Below are positions 16,652 through 25,093 of a stretch of DNA of 64,000 bases, piece by piece. Source of the stretch: JAFGBM01 sp964610155 (GTDB lineage Bacteria; Actinomycetota; Actinomycetes; Actinomycetales; Demequinaceae); contig CAZSUY010000008.1 in assembly GCA_964610155.1 (NCBI GenBank), forward strand, positions 49,999 to 113,998, written 5' to 3'. The notes below the pieces were generated by a model, which worked only from the letters and a program-made list of their open reading frames with translations, was not told where the DNA came from and searched no databases. Position 1 is the first letter of the stretch; each line of letters begins with the position of its first letter. The position numbers and the translations under genes were made by a program.

Positions 16652-17488
16652 ATGACCGGTGCACGCCGGGCTGGCGTCCTCGGTCACCCGATCTCGCACT
16701 CCCTCTCGCCCCTTCTCCATCGGGCCGCGTATCGGGAACTCGGCCTGCCCTGGACCTACGACGCGTATGACGTTGCAGAGGAAGGGCTTGGTGAGTTCAT
16801 CGCTGGGCTCGACGAGACGTGGGGTGGGCTAAGTCTCACGATGCCACTCAAGGTTTCAGCGATCCGGTACGCGGACACCGTCGACCCGGTTGCCAGGGCG
16901 CTCGGGGTCATCAACACCGTCGTCGTCCGGCCGGAGGGGGACGGTCTCAGGCTTCATGGGGCAAACACGGATATCCATGGCGTGAGGCAGGCCCTAGTCG
17001 AGGCCGGCGTCGAGACCGTGACGAGTGCGCTCCTCCTCGGAAGTGGAGCCACGGCTACTTCGGCCATGGCAGCCCTGATGGATATGGGATGTGACTCGCC
17101 TGTCGTCGTGGCAAAAAGTTGGGACGAGGCCGAAGGTCTCCTCCGGGCGGCATCGGAGATCGGAGCCTCGCCAACGATCATCGCCACGGCCGAGGCGGTT
17201 GAGGCGATGGGGGGAGCCTCGATCGTCGTATCGACCGTTCCTGCCGAGGTCGGAGCGATTATCGGCGAGTCTCTCACGAGCGTGCAGTCGGGCGCCGTTC
17301 TTCTGGATGCGGTGTACGACCCGCTCGTGACACCCCTTGCCCTTGCTTGGGGGCGGGTGGGGGGTCATGCAATCAACGGGTCGCGAATGCTCCTCCATCA
17401 GGCGGCGGAGCAAGTCCGACTCATGACTGGCCTTTCCGCGCCGATAGAGGTAATGAACGATGCACTTGTGTCACATCTCTCACCCTGA
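16652..17488 (+). CDS. aroE: shikimate dehydrogenase
   Basis: Reduces 3-dehydroshikimate to shikimate with NADPH (cytoplasm), 278 aa. Shikimate-binding residues lie in GHPISHSLSPLLHRAAY at the N-terminus; the catalytic Lys is in SLTMPLKVSAIRYAD. GANTDIHG and the dinucleotide-binding LLLGSGATATSAMAAL follow, and INGSRMLLHQAAEQVRLMTG is the C-terminal helix. ATG 16652 gives a family-like MTGARRAGVLGHPI head 7 bp after mltG; ATG 16631 overlapping mltG is possible. The other shikimate genes (aroC, K, B, Q) are 13 kb downstream, beyond the pilus cluster. Confidence 0.94.
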   Translation: MTGARRAGVLGHPISHSLSPLLHRAAYRELGLPWTYDAYDVAEEGLGEFIAGLDETWGGLSLTMPLKVSAIRYADTVDPVARALGVINTVVVRPEGDGLRLHGANTDIHGVRQALVEAGVETVTSALLLGSGATATSAMAALMDMGCDSPVVVAKSWDEAEGLLRAASEIGASPTIIATAEAVEAMGGASIVVSTVPAEVGAIIGESLTSVQSGAVLLDAVYDPLVTPLALAWGRVGGHAINGSRMLLHQAAEQVRLMTGLSAPIEVMNDALVSHLSP

Positions 17489-17565
17489 CCGGTTTCCGAT
17501 ACCTTACTGAGCGTGTTACCTTCCAAGAGAATCGGCCATCCGGGTTTACCGCCAAGGGGGCGTAC

Positions 17566-19227
17566 GTGAAGCAGCTAGGGACAATCCTCCTCGAGGAGGG
17601 CGTGCTCACCGAGGATCAGTTGATGGACGCCATCGACGAGCAGCAGCGTAATGGCCAGTCACTCGGTCGAACACTCGTCGAACTGGGTCTCATCACCGAA
17701 TCGCAACTCGTTCAGGCCCTTGCGAGCCAGGTGGGGATGGAGTTCGTCGAACTTGCGAACTTCCCCGTAGACGTCTCGGCCGTGGCCCTCGTCCCTGCCG
17801 CGGTATGTCGCCGTCACAACGCCCTCCCCATCGCCTTTGATGAAGGCGTGATCAAGATCGCGATGTCCAACCCCGGAAACGTCGTGGCGGTCGACGACAT
17901 CAGGACTCTCACCAACAGGCATGTCATTCCGGTTGTCGCAACCCACGACGATGTGGTCGGGGCGATCGATCGATTCTGCCGGGCGGATTCCGAATTGGAG
18001 AACCTCCAAGGCTCGATTGAGGAGTCGATGGAGGAGGACCTCTCGCAGGTCGGGGCTGCGACCGAGGACGAGGCCCCCATCGTTCGTTTCGTAAATCTAC
18101 TTATCACCCAGGCCATCCAGGACCGCGCCTCTGACATACATATCGAGCCAGCGGAGAAGAACTTCCGTGTCCGGTACCGCATCGACGGGGTGCTCCACGA
18201 AACCCAACGTGCGGCAAAGGGAATTCAGAACGGGGTCATCTCCCGCCTTAAAATCATGGCGGATATCGACATCGCCGAGCGGCGGAAGCCTCAGGATGGC
18301 CGTCTCTCCGTCGTTCACCAGGGCCGCAAGATCGACCTCCGCGTGGCGACGCTGCCGACGGTATGGGGCGAGAAGGTCGTCATGCGTATCCTCGACAACA
18401 CGACCGCCGCCCTTGATCTTGAGGACCTGGGCATCCGGCCCCGCAACCTTGACTTCTACAAGTCCTCCTATTCCAAACCTTACGGGATGATCCTTGTCAC
18501 CGGTCCGACGGGTTCGGGGAAGTCGACCACCCTCTACGCAACCCTGAACCAGATCGCGAGGACGGAGATCAACGTCATCACGGTCGAGGATCCCGTCGAG
18601 TACCGGATCCCCAATATCAACCAGGTGCAGGTCAATCCGAAGGCCGGGTTGACCTTTGCCAATGCCCTCCGGTCGATCCTTCGCTCCGACCCCGACGTCG
18701 TCCTCATCGGTGAGATCCGTGACCATGAGACCGCCCTAATCGCCATCGAGGCGGCCCTTACCGGTCACCTCGTGCTCTCGACGCTCCACACAAACGATGC
18801 CCCCAGCGCGATGACCCGTCTCATCGAGATGGAGATCGAGCCCTTCCTGGTCGGGTCAGCGGTGGATTCGGTGGTTGCTCAGCGTCTCGCGAGGAGGTTG
18901 TGCGAGAAGTGCAAACAGGAATACACCCCTGAAGCCCGGGATATCGAATCGAGATTCAGTTGGCAGGCCGGGATGGAGTTGCCGACGCTCTTCAAGCCCG
19001 TGGGGTGTTCACAATGCTCGAACACCGGATACCGTGGTCGTATGGCGCTTCACGAGGTCATGCCGGTCTCGGAAGAGATCGAGCGCCTAGCAGTGGACCG
19101 AGCGTCCTCGGCGGAGATCGGCAGGATGGCGCGGAGTCAAGGAATGGAGACTCTCCTGGAGGATGGATGGGCGAAGGTGCAAGAGGGACTGACGTCGATC
19201 GAGGAACTGTTCCGAGTCGTCAAGTAG
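17566..19227 (+). CDS. pilB: type IV pilus assembly ATPase PilB
   Basis: Hexameric cytoplasmic ATPase that powers pilin polymerisation, 553 aa. The N-terminal MshEN/GSPII_E_N region (about 1-150) contains LGTILLEEGVLTEDQL. The core has Walker A GPTGSGKS (313-320), the Asp box VITVEDPVEYRI and Walker B DPDVVLIGEIRD. The His box is LTGHLVLSTLHTNDA. The zinc tetracysteine is intact: C446-x2-C449 and C481-x2-C484. The GTG start at 17566 has SD AAGGGGG 5 nt upstream; the longer frame runs back into aroE. First gene of the pilus cluster; the 77-bp gap before it probably holds a promoter, but I could not fix the boxes. Confidence 0.96.
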   Translation: MKQLGTILLEEGVLTEDQLMDAIDEQQRNGQSLGRTLVELGLITESQLVQALASQVGMEFVELANFPVDVSAVALVPAAVCRRHNALPIAFDEGVIKIAMSNPGNVVAVDDIRTLTNRHVIPVVATHDDVVGAIDRFCRADSELENLQGSIEESMEEDLSQVGAATEDEAPIVRFVNLLITQAIQDRASDIHIEPAEKNFRVRYRIDGVLHETQRAAKGIQNGVISRLKIMADIDIAERRKPQDGRLSVVHQGRKIDLRVATLPTVWGEKVVMRILDNTTAALDLEDLGIRPRNLDFYKSSYSKPYGMILVTGPTGSGKSTTLYATLNQIARTEINVITVEDPVEYRIPNINQVQVNPKAGLTFANALRSILRSDPDVVLIGEIRDHETALIAIEAALTGHLVLSTLHTNDAPSAMTRLIEMEIEPFLVGSAVDSVVAQRLARRLCEKCKQEYTPEARDIESRFSWQAGMELPTLFKPVGCSQCSNTGYRGRMALHEVMPVSEEIERLAVDRASSAEIGRMARSQGMETLLEDGWAKVQEGLTSIEELFRVVK

Positions 19228-19321
19228 ACCGACTTCAAGAATGCCCACACCCATCCGACAAGAGAGATGAACGGAAGCAGACGCGAACGTTCACAGTGGC
19301 TCGACAGAAGGGAGTCTCGCG

Positions 19322-20641
19322 GTGACGCAGATGCCGTTCTACGGTCAAGGCGACGTGCCCCCTGGAGCCACTGGACCTGCCGTGCGGGTCCCCCCACCGC
19401 CAGGGGCGGCCCTGCCTCCCCCGCCTCCAGGAGGCGCGAGGCAACCCCCGCCAAGGGAGCGACGGACGGCCGCCGCCCACGAAGGGCTGGGTGTTCCCGT
19501 GCGTGTGGGTATGAGCCAGCAGGCGCAACCCGGGGACCTAGACCTCAACGCGGCCCTCCGGAAGATGCTTGCCCTTGGAGGATCGGACCTGCACATCACC
19601 GTGGGAGCCCCCCCCATGGTTCGCGTCGATGGGGCACTGCTTCCCCTTGAGGGCTTCGATGTACTCAAGCCTGAGGTGATCATGAGGGTCATGTACGGGA
19701 TACTCTCCCAGCGGCAGCGGGAGTCTTTCGAGGAGAACCTTGAACTCGACTTCGCCTACCAACTCGTAGGGGAGGCCCGATTCCGCGTCAACATGTATCA
19801 ACAGCGCGACTCCGTGGGAGGCGCCTTCCGCGTCATACCCTATGAAATCAGAACTCTCGAGGCCCTAGGAATCCCTCCGGTCATCGGGAACTTCGCCGGG
19901 CTTCCCCGTGGCCTGCTGCTGGTGACGGGGCCGACGGGTTCCGGGAAGTCGACGACGCTCGCATCTATCATCGACCTTGCCAATCGTTCGCGAAGCGACC
20001 ACATCATGACCGTTGAAGATCCCATCGAATTCCTTCACCGACACAAGAAATGCATCGTCAATCAGCGCGAGGTCGGGGCCGATACGCACTCCTTTGGGAA
20101 CGCGTTGAAGCACGTTCTCCGGCAGGATCCTGACATCATCCTAATCGGGGAGATGCGGGACATCGAAACCATCTCCATCGCCCTGACCGCCGCTGAGACT
20201 GGGCACCTGGTGCTCGCAACCCTCCACACCCAGGACGCGGCACAGACCATCGACCGTGTCATCGACGTCTATCCCTCCCACCAGCAGGCCCAGATACGCA
20301 CGCAGCTTGCCGCGGCACTCCAGGGGGTGATGTGCCAGAGCCTGTGTAGGCGGAGTGACGGACCGGGCCGCGCCGTTGCTACGGAGATCTTGATCGCGAC
20401 GTCGGCCATCCGGAATCTCATCCGCGAGGGGAAGACACACCAGATCTACTCGGCCATGCAGGCCGGGGGGTCGCTCGGTATGCACACGATGGACCAGCAC
20501 CTCGGCGACCTCGTCCGACTCAACCGCATCTCGTATGAGACCGGGCTGGAGAAATGCCATCATGTCGAGGAGTTCAACCGACTGTCTGGGCGCACCGGAG
20601 GCCAGGCGCAAGGAGCGGCCGCCGCTGCGAGGGCTTCCTAG
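19322..20641 (+). CDS. pilT: type IV pilus retraction ATPase PilT
   Basis: Hexameric ATPase that depolymerises pili and drives twitching, 439 aa. PilT core: GGSDLHITVGAPPMVRVDG near residue 88, Walker A GPTGSGKS (203-210), MTVEDPIEFLH, Walker B DPDIILIGEMRD, and the PilT box AAETGHLVLATLHTQDA. GTG start is set by SD AAGGGAG 7 nt upstream. Odd: about 60 proline/alanine/glycine-rich residues precede the core (PPPPGAALPPPPPGG), absent from typical PilT. ATG 19511 would remove them but lacks a good SD. PilT in the cluster implies dynamic, retractable pili rather than a secretion pseudopilus. Confidence 0.95.
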   Translation: MTQMPFYGQGDVPPGATGPAVRVPPPPGAALPPPPPGGARQPPPRERRTAAAHEGLGVPVRVGMSQQAQPGDLDLNAALRKMLALGGSDLHITVGAPPMVRVDGALLPLEGFDVLKPEVIMRVMYGILSQRQRESFEENLELDFAYQLVGEARFRVNMYQQRDSVGGAFRVIPYEIRTLEALGIPPVIGNFAGLPRGLLLVTGPTGSGKSTTLASIIDLANRSRSDHIMTVEDPIEFLHRHKKCIVNQREVGADTHSFGNALKHVLRQDPDIILIGEMRDIETISIALTAAETGHLVLATLHTQDAAQTIDRVIDVYPSHQQAQIRTQLAAALQGVMCQSLCRRSDGPGRAVATEILIATSAIRNLIREGKTHQIYSAMQAGGSLGMHTMDQHLGDLVRLNRISYETGLEKCHHVEEFNRLSGRTGGQAQGAAAAARAS

Positions 20642-20648
20642 GATAGCC

Positions 20649-21878
20649 ATGGCGACCGCGACACAGAAGTTCAAGTATTCGTACCGGGATTCCGCTGGCA
20701 AGATTCAGGCTGGGGAGATCGAGTCTCCCAACGAGGCGGCGGTCTCCGCGCGCTTGAAGTCCATGGGTCTCGCTCCCATATCGATCGAGCCCGTTCGCGT
20801 TAGCGCCCTGAAGAGAGAAATCCGCATCCCGGGGATGACGGACAAGATCGGGCTCAAGGACATTTCAATCATGGCCCGCCAGCTAGCGACGATGATTCAG
20901 TCGGGACTGTCGATCATCAGGGCGCTCAATATTTTGTCCGAGCAAACCGAGAACCAGGCGCTAGCGAGAGTGGTGGTGGACGTACGGAGTGACGTCGAAT
21001 CCGGCGTGTCGCTCTCGCAGGCGCTATCCAGGCACCCCCGTGTATTCCCTCCTCTCATGATCAACATGGTTCGGGCGGGTGAGGTCGGGGGCTTCCTCGA
21101 TAATGTGCTCGTCTCGGTCGCCTCGAACTTCGAATCTGAGGTTAAGTTGCGAGGCAAAGTGAAGTCAGCCATGACCTACCCCGTCGTGGTGTTCGTCATC
21201 GCAATCATTGCTGTCATAGGAATGCTCATCTTCATCGTTCCGGTCTTCACCGGGATGTTCACGGATCTGGGGGGGGAATTGCCTCTCCTCACCAAGGCTC
21301 TCGTGTTCGCATCGGCGGCCATGAAATTCGGCATAATACCGCTGATAATTATCGTGTCAGTGACGATGGTGCTCTGGCGTCGAAACAAGCATAAGAAGGG
21401 GTTCCGGGAGAAGGTCGAGCCGGTCTACATCAAACTTCCCGTGTTTGGGCAACTCATCAGGAAGATAGCGATTGCACGCTTCGCCCGGAACTTTGGCGCA
21501 ATGGTTCGGGCAGGGGTGCCTATCCTCCAGGCCCTTGAGATCGTTGGGGAGGCCTCGGGAAACATTGTGATCGAGAGGGCGACGATAGATGTCAAGGAAT
21601 CTGTGAGGACGGGGAACTCGCTTGCCGGACCCCTGACGGAGCATCCCGTGTTTCCCCCCATGGTCGTCCAGATGATTGCCGTGGGCGAGGATACGGGAGC
21701 CCTGGACCAGATGCTCGACAAGATCGCGGACTTCTACGATCAAGAAGTGGAATCCACCACAGAAGCATTGACCTCGCTCATCGAGCCGCTGATGATTGCT
21801 GTATTAGGAGCTATTGTCGGCACGATGGTCGTGGCGCTATATCTGCCTATATTTGGGGTCTTCGACCTCATTAATTAA
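20649..21878 (+). CDS. pilC: type IV pilus inner-membrane platform protein PilC
   Basis: Polytopic platform that couples the motors to pilin addition and removal, 409 aa, normal PilC/GspF length. A short head with FKYSYRDSAGKIQAGEIESPNEAA precedes two T2SSF domains (about 75-200 and 275-400). The first has MARQLATMIQSGLSIIRAL, the second ARFARNFGAMVRAGVPILQAL. TM segments fall near 175-200, 225-245 and 380-405. ATG 20649 follows the pilT stop by 7 bp. The gene ends in a TTAATTAA palindrome overlapping the stop, unusually AT-rich for this genome. Confidence 0.95.
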   Translation: MATATQKFKYSYRDSAGKIQAGEIESPNEAAVSARLKSMGLAPISIEPVRVSALKREIRIPGMTDKIGLKDISIMARQLATMIQSGLSIIRALNILSEQTENQALARVVVDVRSDVESGVSLSQALSRHPRVFPPLMINMVRAGEVGGFLDNVLVSVASNFESEVKLRGKVKSAMTYPVVVFVIAIIAVIGMLIFIVPVFTGMFTDLGGELPLLTKALVFASAAMKFGIIPLIIIVSVTMVLWRRNKHKKGFREKVEPVYIKLPVFGQLIRKIAIARFARNFGAMVRAGVPILQALEIVGEASGNIVIERATIDVKESVRTGNSLAGPLTEHPVFPPMVVQMIAVGEDTGALDQMLDKIADFYDQEVESTTEALTSLIEPLMIAVLGAIVGTMVVALYLPIFGVFDLIN

Positions 21879-21907
21879 ACAAAGCTTCAGCCGGATCGGA
21901 GTACGGA

Positions 21908-21921
21908 TTGACGGGAGTCAA
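21908..21921 (+). promoter_or_regulatory. small hairpin upstream of pilin gene
   Basis: TTGAC-GGGA-GTCAA, a 5-bp stem closed by a GNRA-type tetraloop, in the pilC-pilA gap. Function unknown; it may be part of the pilBTC message end. Confidence 0.35.
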
Positions 21922-21942
21922 CCCAAGATGGGGCTGTCGTAT

Positions 21943-21959
21943 CCGCGGGGTTCCCGCGG
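21943..21959 (+). terminator. 7-bp GC hairpin between pilC and pilin gene
   Basis: CCGCGGG-GTT-CCCGCGG, a perfect 7-bp all-GC stem with a 3-nt loop, followed by TTTCACCACTTGACA. It could terminate pilBTC or protect a processed pilin mRNA. Only a short T run follows, so termination is not certain. Confidence 0.45.
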
Positions 21960-21968
21960 TTTCACCAC

Positions 21969-21987
21969 TTGACAAGAATACTAAAAT
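21969..21987 (+). promoter_or_regulatory. candidate pilin promoter elements, AT-rich
   Basis: A consensus-like TTGACA (21969-21974) and a TAAAAT (21982-21987) lie in an AT-rich patch before the pilin start. They are only 7 bp apart, so they cannot be one -35/-10 pair: either TAAAAT is the -10 with a poor -35, or TTGACA works with a weak -10 near 21992-22000. The patch contrasts sharply with the surrounding GC and probably marks a strong, separate pilin promoter. Confidence 0.4.
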
Positions 21988-22012
21988 TTGAAACTACGAA
22001 AGAGAGAGCGCA

Positions 22013-22441
22013 ATGATCGCGCGAATCCGCAAGGGACTCGAGAAGAAGGACCAGGGCTTCACCCTGATTGAGCTTCTCGTCGTCATGATTATCATCGGGA
22101 TTTTGGCCGCCGTGGCCATCCCCATCTTCCTGAGCCAGCGTGCGAAGGCACAGGACACCGCAGCGAAGGCCGACGTCTCCACTCTGGGCAAGGAGATTGC
22201 CACCTTCTTCGTTGACGCCGCACCCGGCGCTACCGCAACAATCACCGAAAATGGCGCCACTTGGGAACTCAACGGGGTAGGCATCGGTAACCGGTCCAAC
22301 AATGTGAACCTCGTCGCAGGTGAAGGTGGTCCGTTTGCCAGTTCCACCACCTGGTGCGTTGAGGTGAACAACCCTGAGGGAACAATCGGGACGTTCTCCT
22401 ACTCGGCAGCGGCTGGTCTGCAACCCGCCGCTTGCCCGTAA
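22013..22441 (+). CDS. pilA: major type IV pilin
   Basis: Structural subunit of the pilus, 142-aa prepilin. The prepilin peptidase site is textbook: KKDQG | FTLIELLVV, cleaved after Gly15, with Phe16 to be N-methylated and Glu20 as the +5 glutamate. A 24-residue hydrophobic helix follows (ILAAVAIPIF). The mature protein is about 127 aa. Cys115 and Cys141 near the C-terminus would bound a 25-residue disulfide loop like the D-region of PilA. SD GAGAGAG lies about 5-11 nt before the ATG. It has its own AT-rich promoter region and is followed at once by a very strong hairpin, so it is probably expressed far above its neighbours. It lies between pilC and the minor pilin genes. Confidence 0.95.
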   Translation: MIARIRKGLEKKDQGFTLIELLVVMIIIGILAAVAIPIFLSQRAKAQDTAAKADVSTLGKEIATFFVDAAPGATATITENGATWELNGVGIGNRSNNVNLVAGEGGPFASSTTWCVEVNNPEGTIGTFSYSAAAGLQPAACP

Positions 22442-22473
22442 GTCGAATAGCGTTTTACATTGTATGTAATCCA

Positions 22474-22510
22474 CGGGTTGGAGGACCGCGAGAGGCGGTC
22501 CTCCAACCCG
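22474..22510 (+). terminator. 16-bp perfect hairpin after the pilin gene
   Basis: CGGGTTGGAGGACCGC pairs perfectly with GCGGTCCTCCAACCCG around the loop GAGAG. It is the strongest hairpin I found in the window, 33 bp after the pilin stop and 39 bp before the next start. No U-tract follows, so it may be a partial terminator or a 3' RNA stabiliser that lets a little transcription reach the minor pilins. Confidence 0.7.
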
Positions 22511-22548
22511 GGGGTGCTTGTGGAGGTGTCCCTATAGGGGAGGTTGAA

Positions 22549-24399
22549 GTGCGACGATCGCACCGCGTGTTGAACCATCGTGAAGAGGGATTCACGATGG
22601 CTGAACTCGTTGTGGCGATGGTAATCATTGCGAGCGTTATCATTTCCTTGATCGCCATCCAGATATCGGCGGCGTTGACCATTGCAGATGCGCGTGGTCG
22701 CCAACAAGCGACGGCCCTCGCGAACGAGGCCATGGAGCAGATGCGGTCGATCCCGTGGAACGTGCTCAGCAAAGGGCTGGATTACGACTACCTTGTCGAG
22801 TCTGGTGGTGATCCTTTCGTGTCGGCAGGTAACCTGACCGTAGATGGTAAGACCGAGCAACTTGTCGTTGCGACAGAAACCCAAGATCAGGACACCTCGA
22901 ATCCCTGGACGCCCTTGTTCGATTCGACAGGGTCCAACAAACAGGTGCGCACTGACCCGTCGGGCCTCATGACGATGTACTCCATTCGGGCGTACGTGAC
23001 CAAGCCGGCGGGCAGCCCGGACACGATCCTGGGATTGGCGGTCATCGTCGAGTGGAGTAACAGCGAAGGTTCCAGCAATCACGCGACCGTCTGGTCGTCG
23101 GCGTATCGCGGATCGGGTTGCGGTGACCTGGATACCCAGCCCTATTTGGGCGCGTGTCAGGCGATTCTCAACGCCAGTTCGACATCGGGAAGCATCGTGT
23201 CCCAATTGACAGCTTCGAGCGAACCTCCGACGGTCGTCGAGTTACCGCTCCTGGGTCCGCCGGGGCCAGGCGACATGTATTTGGAGAGCATGCGGTCGGC
23301 CGGAGTCGCCGCAAGCGTCGCCAGCCAGCAGGTAACGATCTCCAAGGCTGTCATCCAGTACGGGGGCACCACGATGGACGACGATGAGCCATCGACCCAG
23401 CCGGAGCTCAACGGATGGGAGGAGGGTTTCGCGATCTATGAGCTTCAGGCATCGGATGATGACGCCTGGGCTCAGATTCCGGAGAATCCCCCAGATTTGG
23501 TCATTAATCAATCCAGTTCCGACGAGACCAGGCAGGGAGTGACGAGCGGTGATGGGACCCTCAATTTTTGGGAACTTTCCGACTATCGGAGACCAGGCAC
23601 CGCGGATGCGAGTTCGACAACTTCGTGCGCGGTGGGCATACCCGATGGGGAGCCATGCGCGAAGGCATCGATCGACAACTGGAATGACCTCGATGGGGGG
23701 TCTGCATATGTGATAATGGAGGTCGATTCGACGATAATCCGGCTTGCCAGGCGGCTATACGAGGCCGGGACGAATGTCGAGCATGCGTGGGCGGCGAGAT
23801 TCGTCGACTCGCCCGGGACCTCCTCTTCGGTCGGGTGCACGGGACTTTCGGGGGAGGGATGTGTGTCGGCGGGTGCCGACAGGACCATGGCGACCTTGAG
23901 CATCGGAACCGTAGTCACCGGTACGACAACGTGGGATGGCGATGCCCCCGACGGTCTCGTCATAGTAAAGGGCAGGTCGGGATGTCCAGCAGGCCTCACC
24001 TCCTCCGTCCTTGTTCAACGAGGAGCTTCGCAGATGACGACATCCTCGACGATCAGCCGTTGCGGGGCTGTGGACTACTGGAACGGGGTATCGTATTCGA
24101 CAGTCAATATCGATAAGTTGACCGATACCTCCTTCGACACCGCCCCCGTCACATGGTCGAACGGGAACTACACGGTCTCCGCGTTAGGCAACGTCTCAGT
24201 TTCGCCTGTGACCGACATTCCAGACGGCCCTTCGGATTGCGTGAACGACTCCTGTATGGTCACCGCCGAGGCCGGCGTCATCTCCATCGTCGTCGCCTAC
24301 ACCATCACCCATGGCGCCGACAGTTGGGTCGTCTACTCTTGGACGACCGTCAATCCTCCCCGGGCGACCGCCGAGTTCAAGAAGGCGCCAGTTGCGTAG
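22549..24399 (+). CDS. large minor pilin (type IV prepilin signal), unknown body
   Basis: 616-aa protein with a type III (pilin) signal: NHREEG | FTMAELVVAMV, Gly14 before the cut and Glu19 at +5, then one hydrophobic helix. The head resembles PilV/PilI-type minor pilins, but at 616 aa the body is three to four times longer. The body is Ser/Thr/Gly-rich with scattered Cys and looks extracellular and beta-rich; no domain recognised. GTG 22549 was chosen for SD AGGGGAGG 5 nt upstream and a short prepilin leader; the longer frame runs through the hairpin. It overlaps the next gene by 8 bp. Probably primes or caps the pilus together with the next two genes. Confidence 0.85.
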   Translation: MRRSHRVLNHREEGFTMAELVVAMVIIASVIISLIAIQISAALTIADARGRQQATALANEAMEQMRSIPWNVLSKGLDYDYLVESGGDPFVSAGNLTVDGKTEQLVVATETQDQDTSNPWTPLFDSTGSNKQVRTDPSGLMTMYSIRAYVTKPAGSPDTILGLAVIVEWSNSEGSSNHATVWSSAYRGSGCGDLDTQPYLGACQAILNASSTSGSIVSQLTASSEPPTVVELPLLGPPGPGDMYLESMRSAGVAASVASQQVTISKAVIQYGGTTMDDDEPSTQPELNGWEEGFAIYELQASDDDAWAQIPENPPDLVINQSSSDETRQGVTSGDGTLNFWELSDYRRPGTADASSTTSCAVGIPDGEPCAKASIDNWNDLDGGSAYVIMEVDSTIIRLARRLYEAGTNVEHAWAARFVDSPGTSSSVGCTGLSGEGCVSAGADRTMATLSIGTVVTGTTTWDGDAPDGLVIVKGRSGCPAGLTSSVLVQRGASQMTTSSTISRCGAVDYWNGVSYSTVNIDKLTDTSFDTAPVTWSNGNYTVSALGNVSVSPVTDIPDGPSDCVNDSCMVTAEAGVISIVVAYTITHGADSWVVYSWTTVNPPRATAEFKKAPVA

Positions 24400-25075
24400 G
24401 CCCACCCGTGCGCCCGACCGGGGCTTCTCGCTCCCGGAGCTTTTGGTCGTCATGGCGGTTTTCGGTATTTTGATGTCATTCGTCTTCGGATTGCTTATTA
24501 CCATCACCGTTCAATCGAGAGACACCCAGAGCCGAGCGCAGGCCCTTCAAGACATGAGACTCGGGGTCTCGCAGATCGACCGCCAAGTGCGTTCAGGCAA
24601 CGTCATTCTCGATCCCGAAGAGGAGGACTTCTCGACTGCAGGGGTTGACCCCTTCTATTCGATGCGTATTTTCACCCAGGAGGGCAGTATTCCTCGGTGT
24701 GCCCAGTGGCGTGTGATCGACAGCGACTCTGACGGCTTCGGAAACCTTGAGTTCCGTACATGGGATCCGGCCTACCCTTCGATTAACGATGTCACGCCCT
24801 GGGGGGTTGTCGCCCATAATATCGTCGATGTTGGCGTCCACCCGGGGGATTCGTCTCAGATAGATCCCGACGATCCCTTGACTTGGCCGCCGTTCTGGGC
24901 CGACAAGACATTGGGGACTCGCACGGAAGCACAGTTCGTGCGTATCACCCTCCGCCTGAAGGCGCCTGGGGAACAGGCAGACTCTCCAGCTACGTCGGTT
25001 ACGACCGTGGTTACCGGGCGGAATACGATTTTCGGGTATCCAAGCACTAGTTGCGCAGTAGTGCCACCGACGTAG
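24392..25075 (+). CDS. PilW-like minor pilin
   Basis: 227-aa prepilin-like protein. TTG start at 24392 with SD AAGAAGG and an 8-bp overlap with the previous gene gives an 11-residue basic leader ending in Gly, then FSLPELLVVMAVF, with Glu16 at +5. One hydrophobic helix (about 12-35) is followed by a pilin-type amphipathic stretch (SRAQALQDMRLGVSQIDRQVRSGN) typical of PilW/PilJ minor pilins. The C-terminal region is beta-rich with two Cys (PRCAQW, STSCAV). No other in-frame start would keep a leader peptide. It acts with the flanking minor pilins. Confidence 0.83.
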   Translation: MRRPTRAPDRGFSLPELLVVMAVFGILMSFVFGLLITITVQSRDTQSRAQALQDMRLGVSQIDRQVRSGNVILDPEEEDFSTAGVDPFYSMRIFTQEGSIPRCAQWRVIDSDSDGFGNLEFRTWDPAYPSINDVTPWGVVAHNIVDVGVHPGDSSQIDPDDPLTWPPFWADKTLGTRTEAQFVRITLRLKAPGEQADSPATSVTTVVTGRNTIFGYPSTSCAVVPPT

Positions 25076-25093
25076 CACGGGAAAGGAGTTGCG

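Noticed and set aside
17489..17565. Definite promoter before pilB
   Set aside because: TACCTT and TTACCT occur in this 77-bp gap, but none has the spacing or -35 to be called with confidence.
21879..22012. Hidden small gene between pilC and the pilin gene
   Set aside because: No SD-preceded frame of useful length; the gap is filled by hairpins and promoter-like bases.
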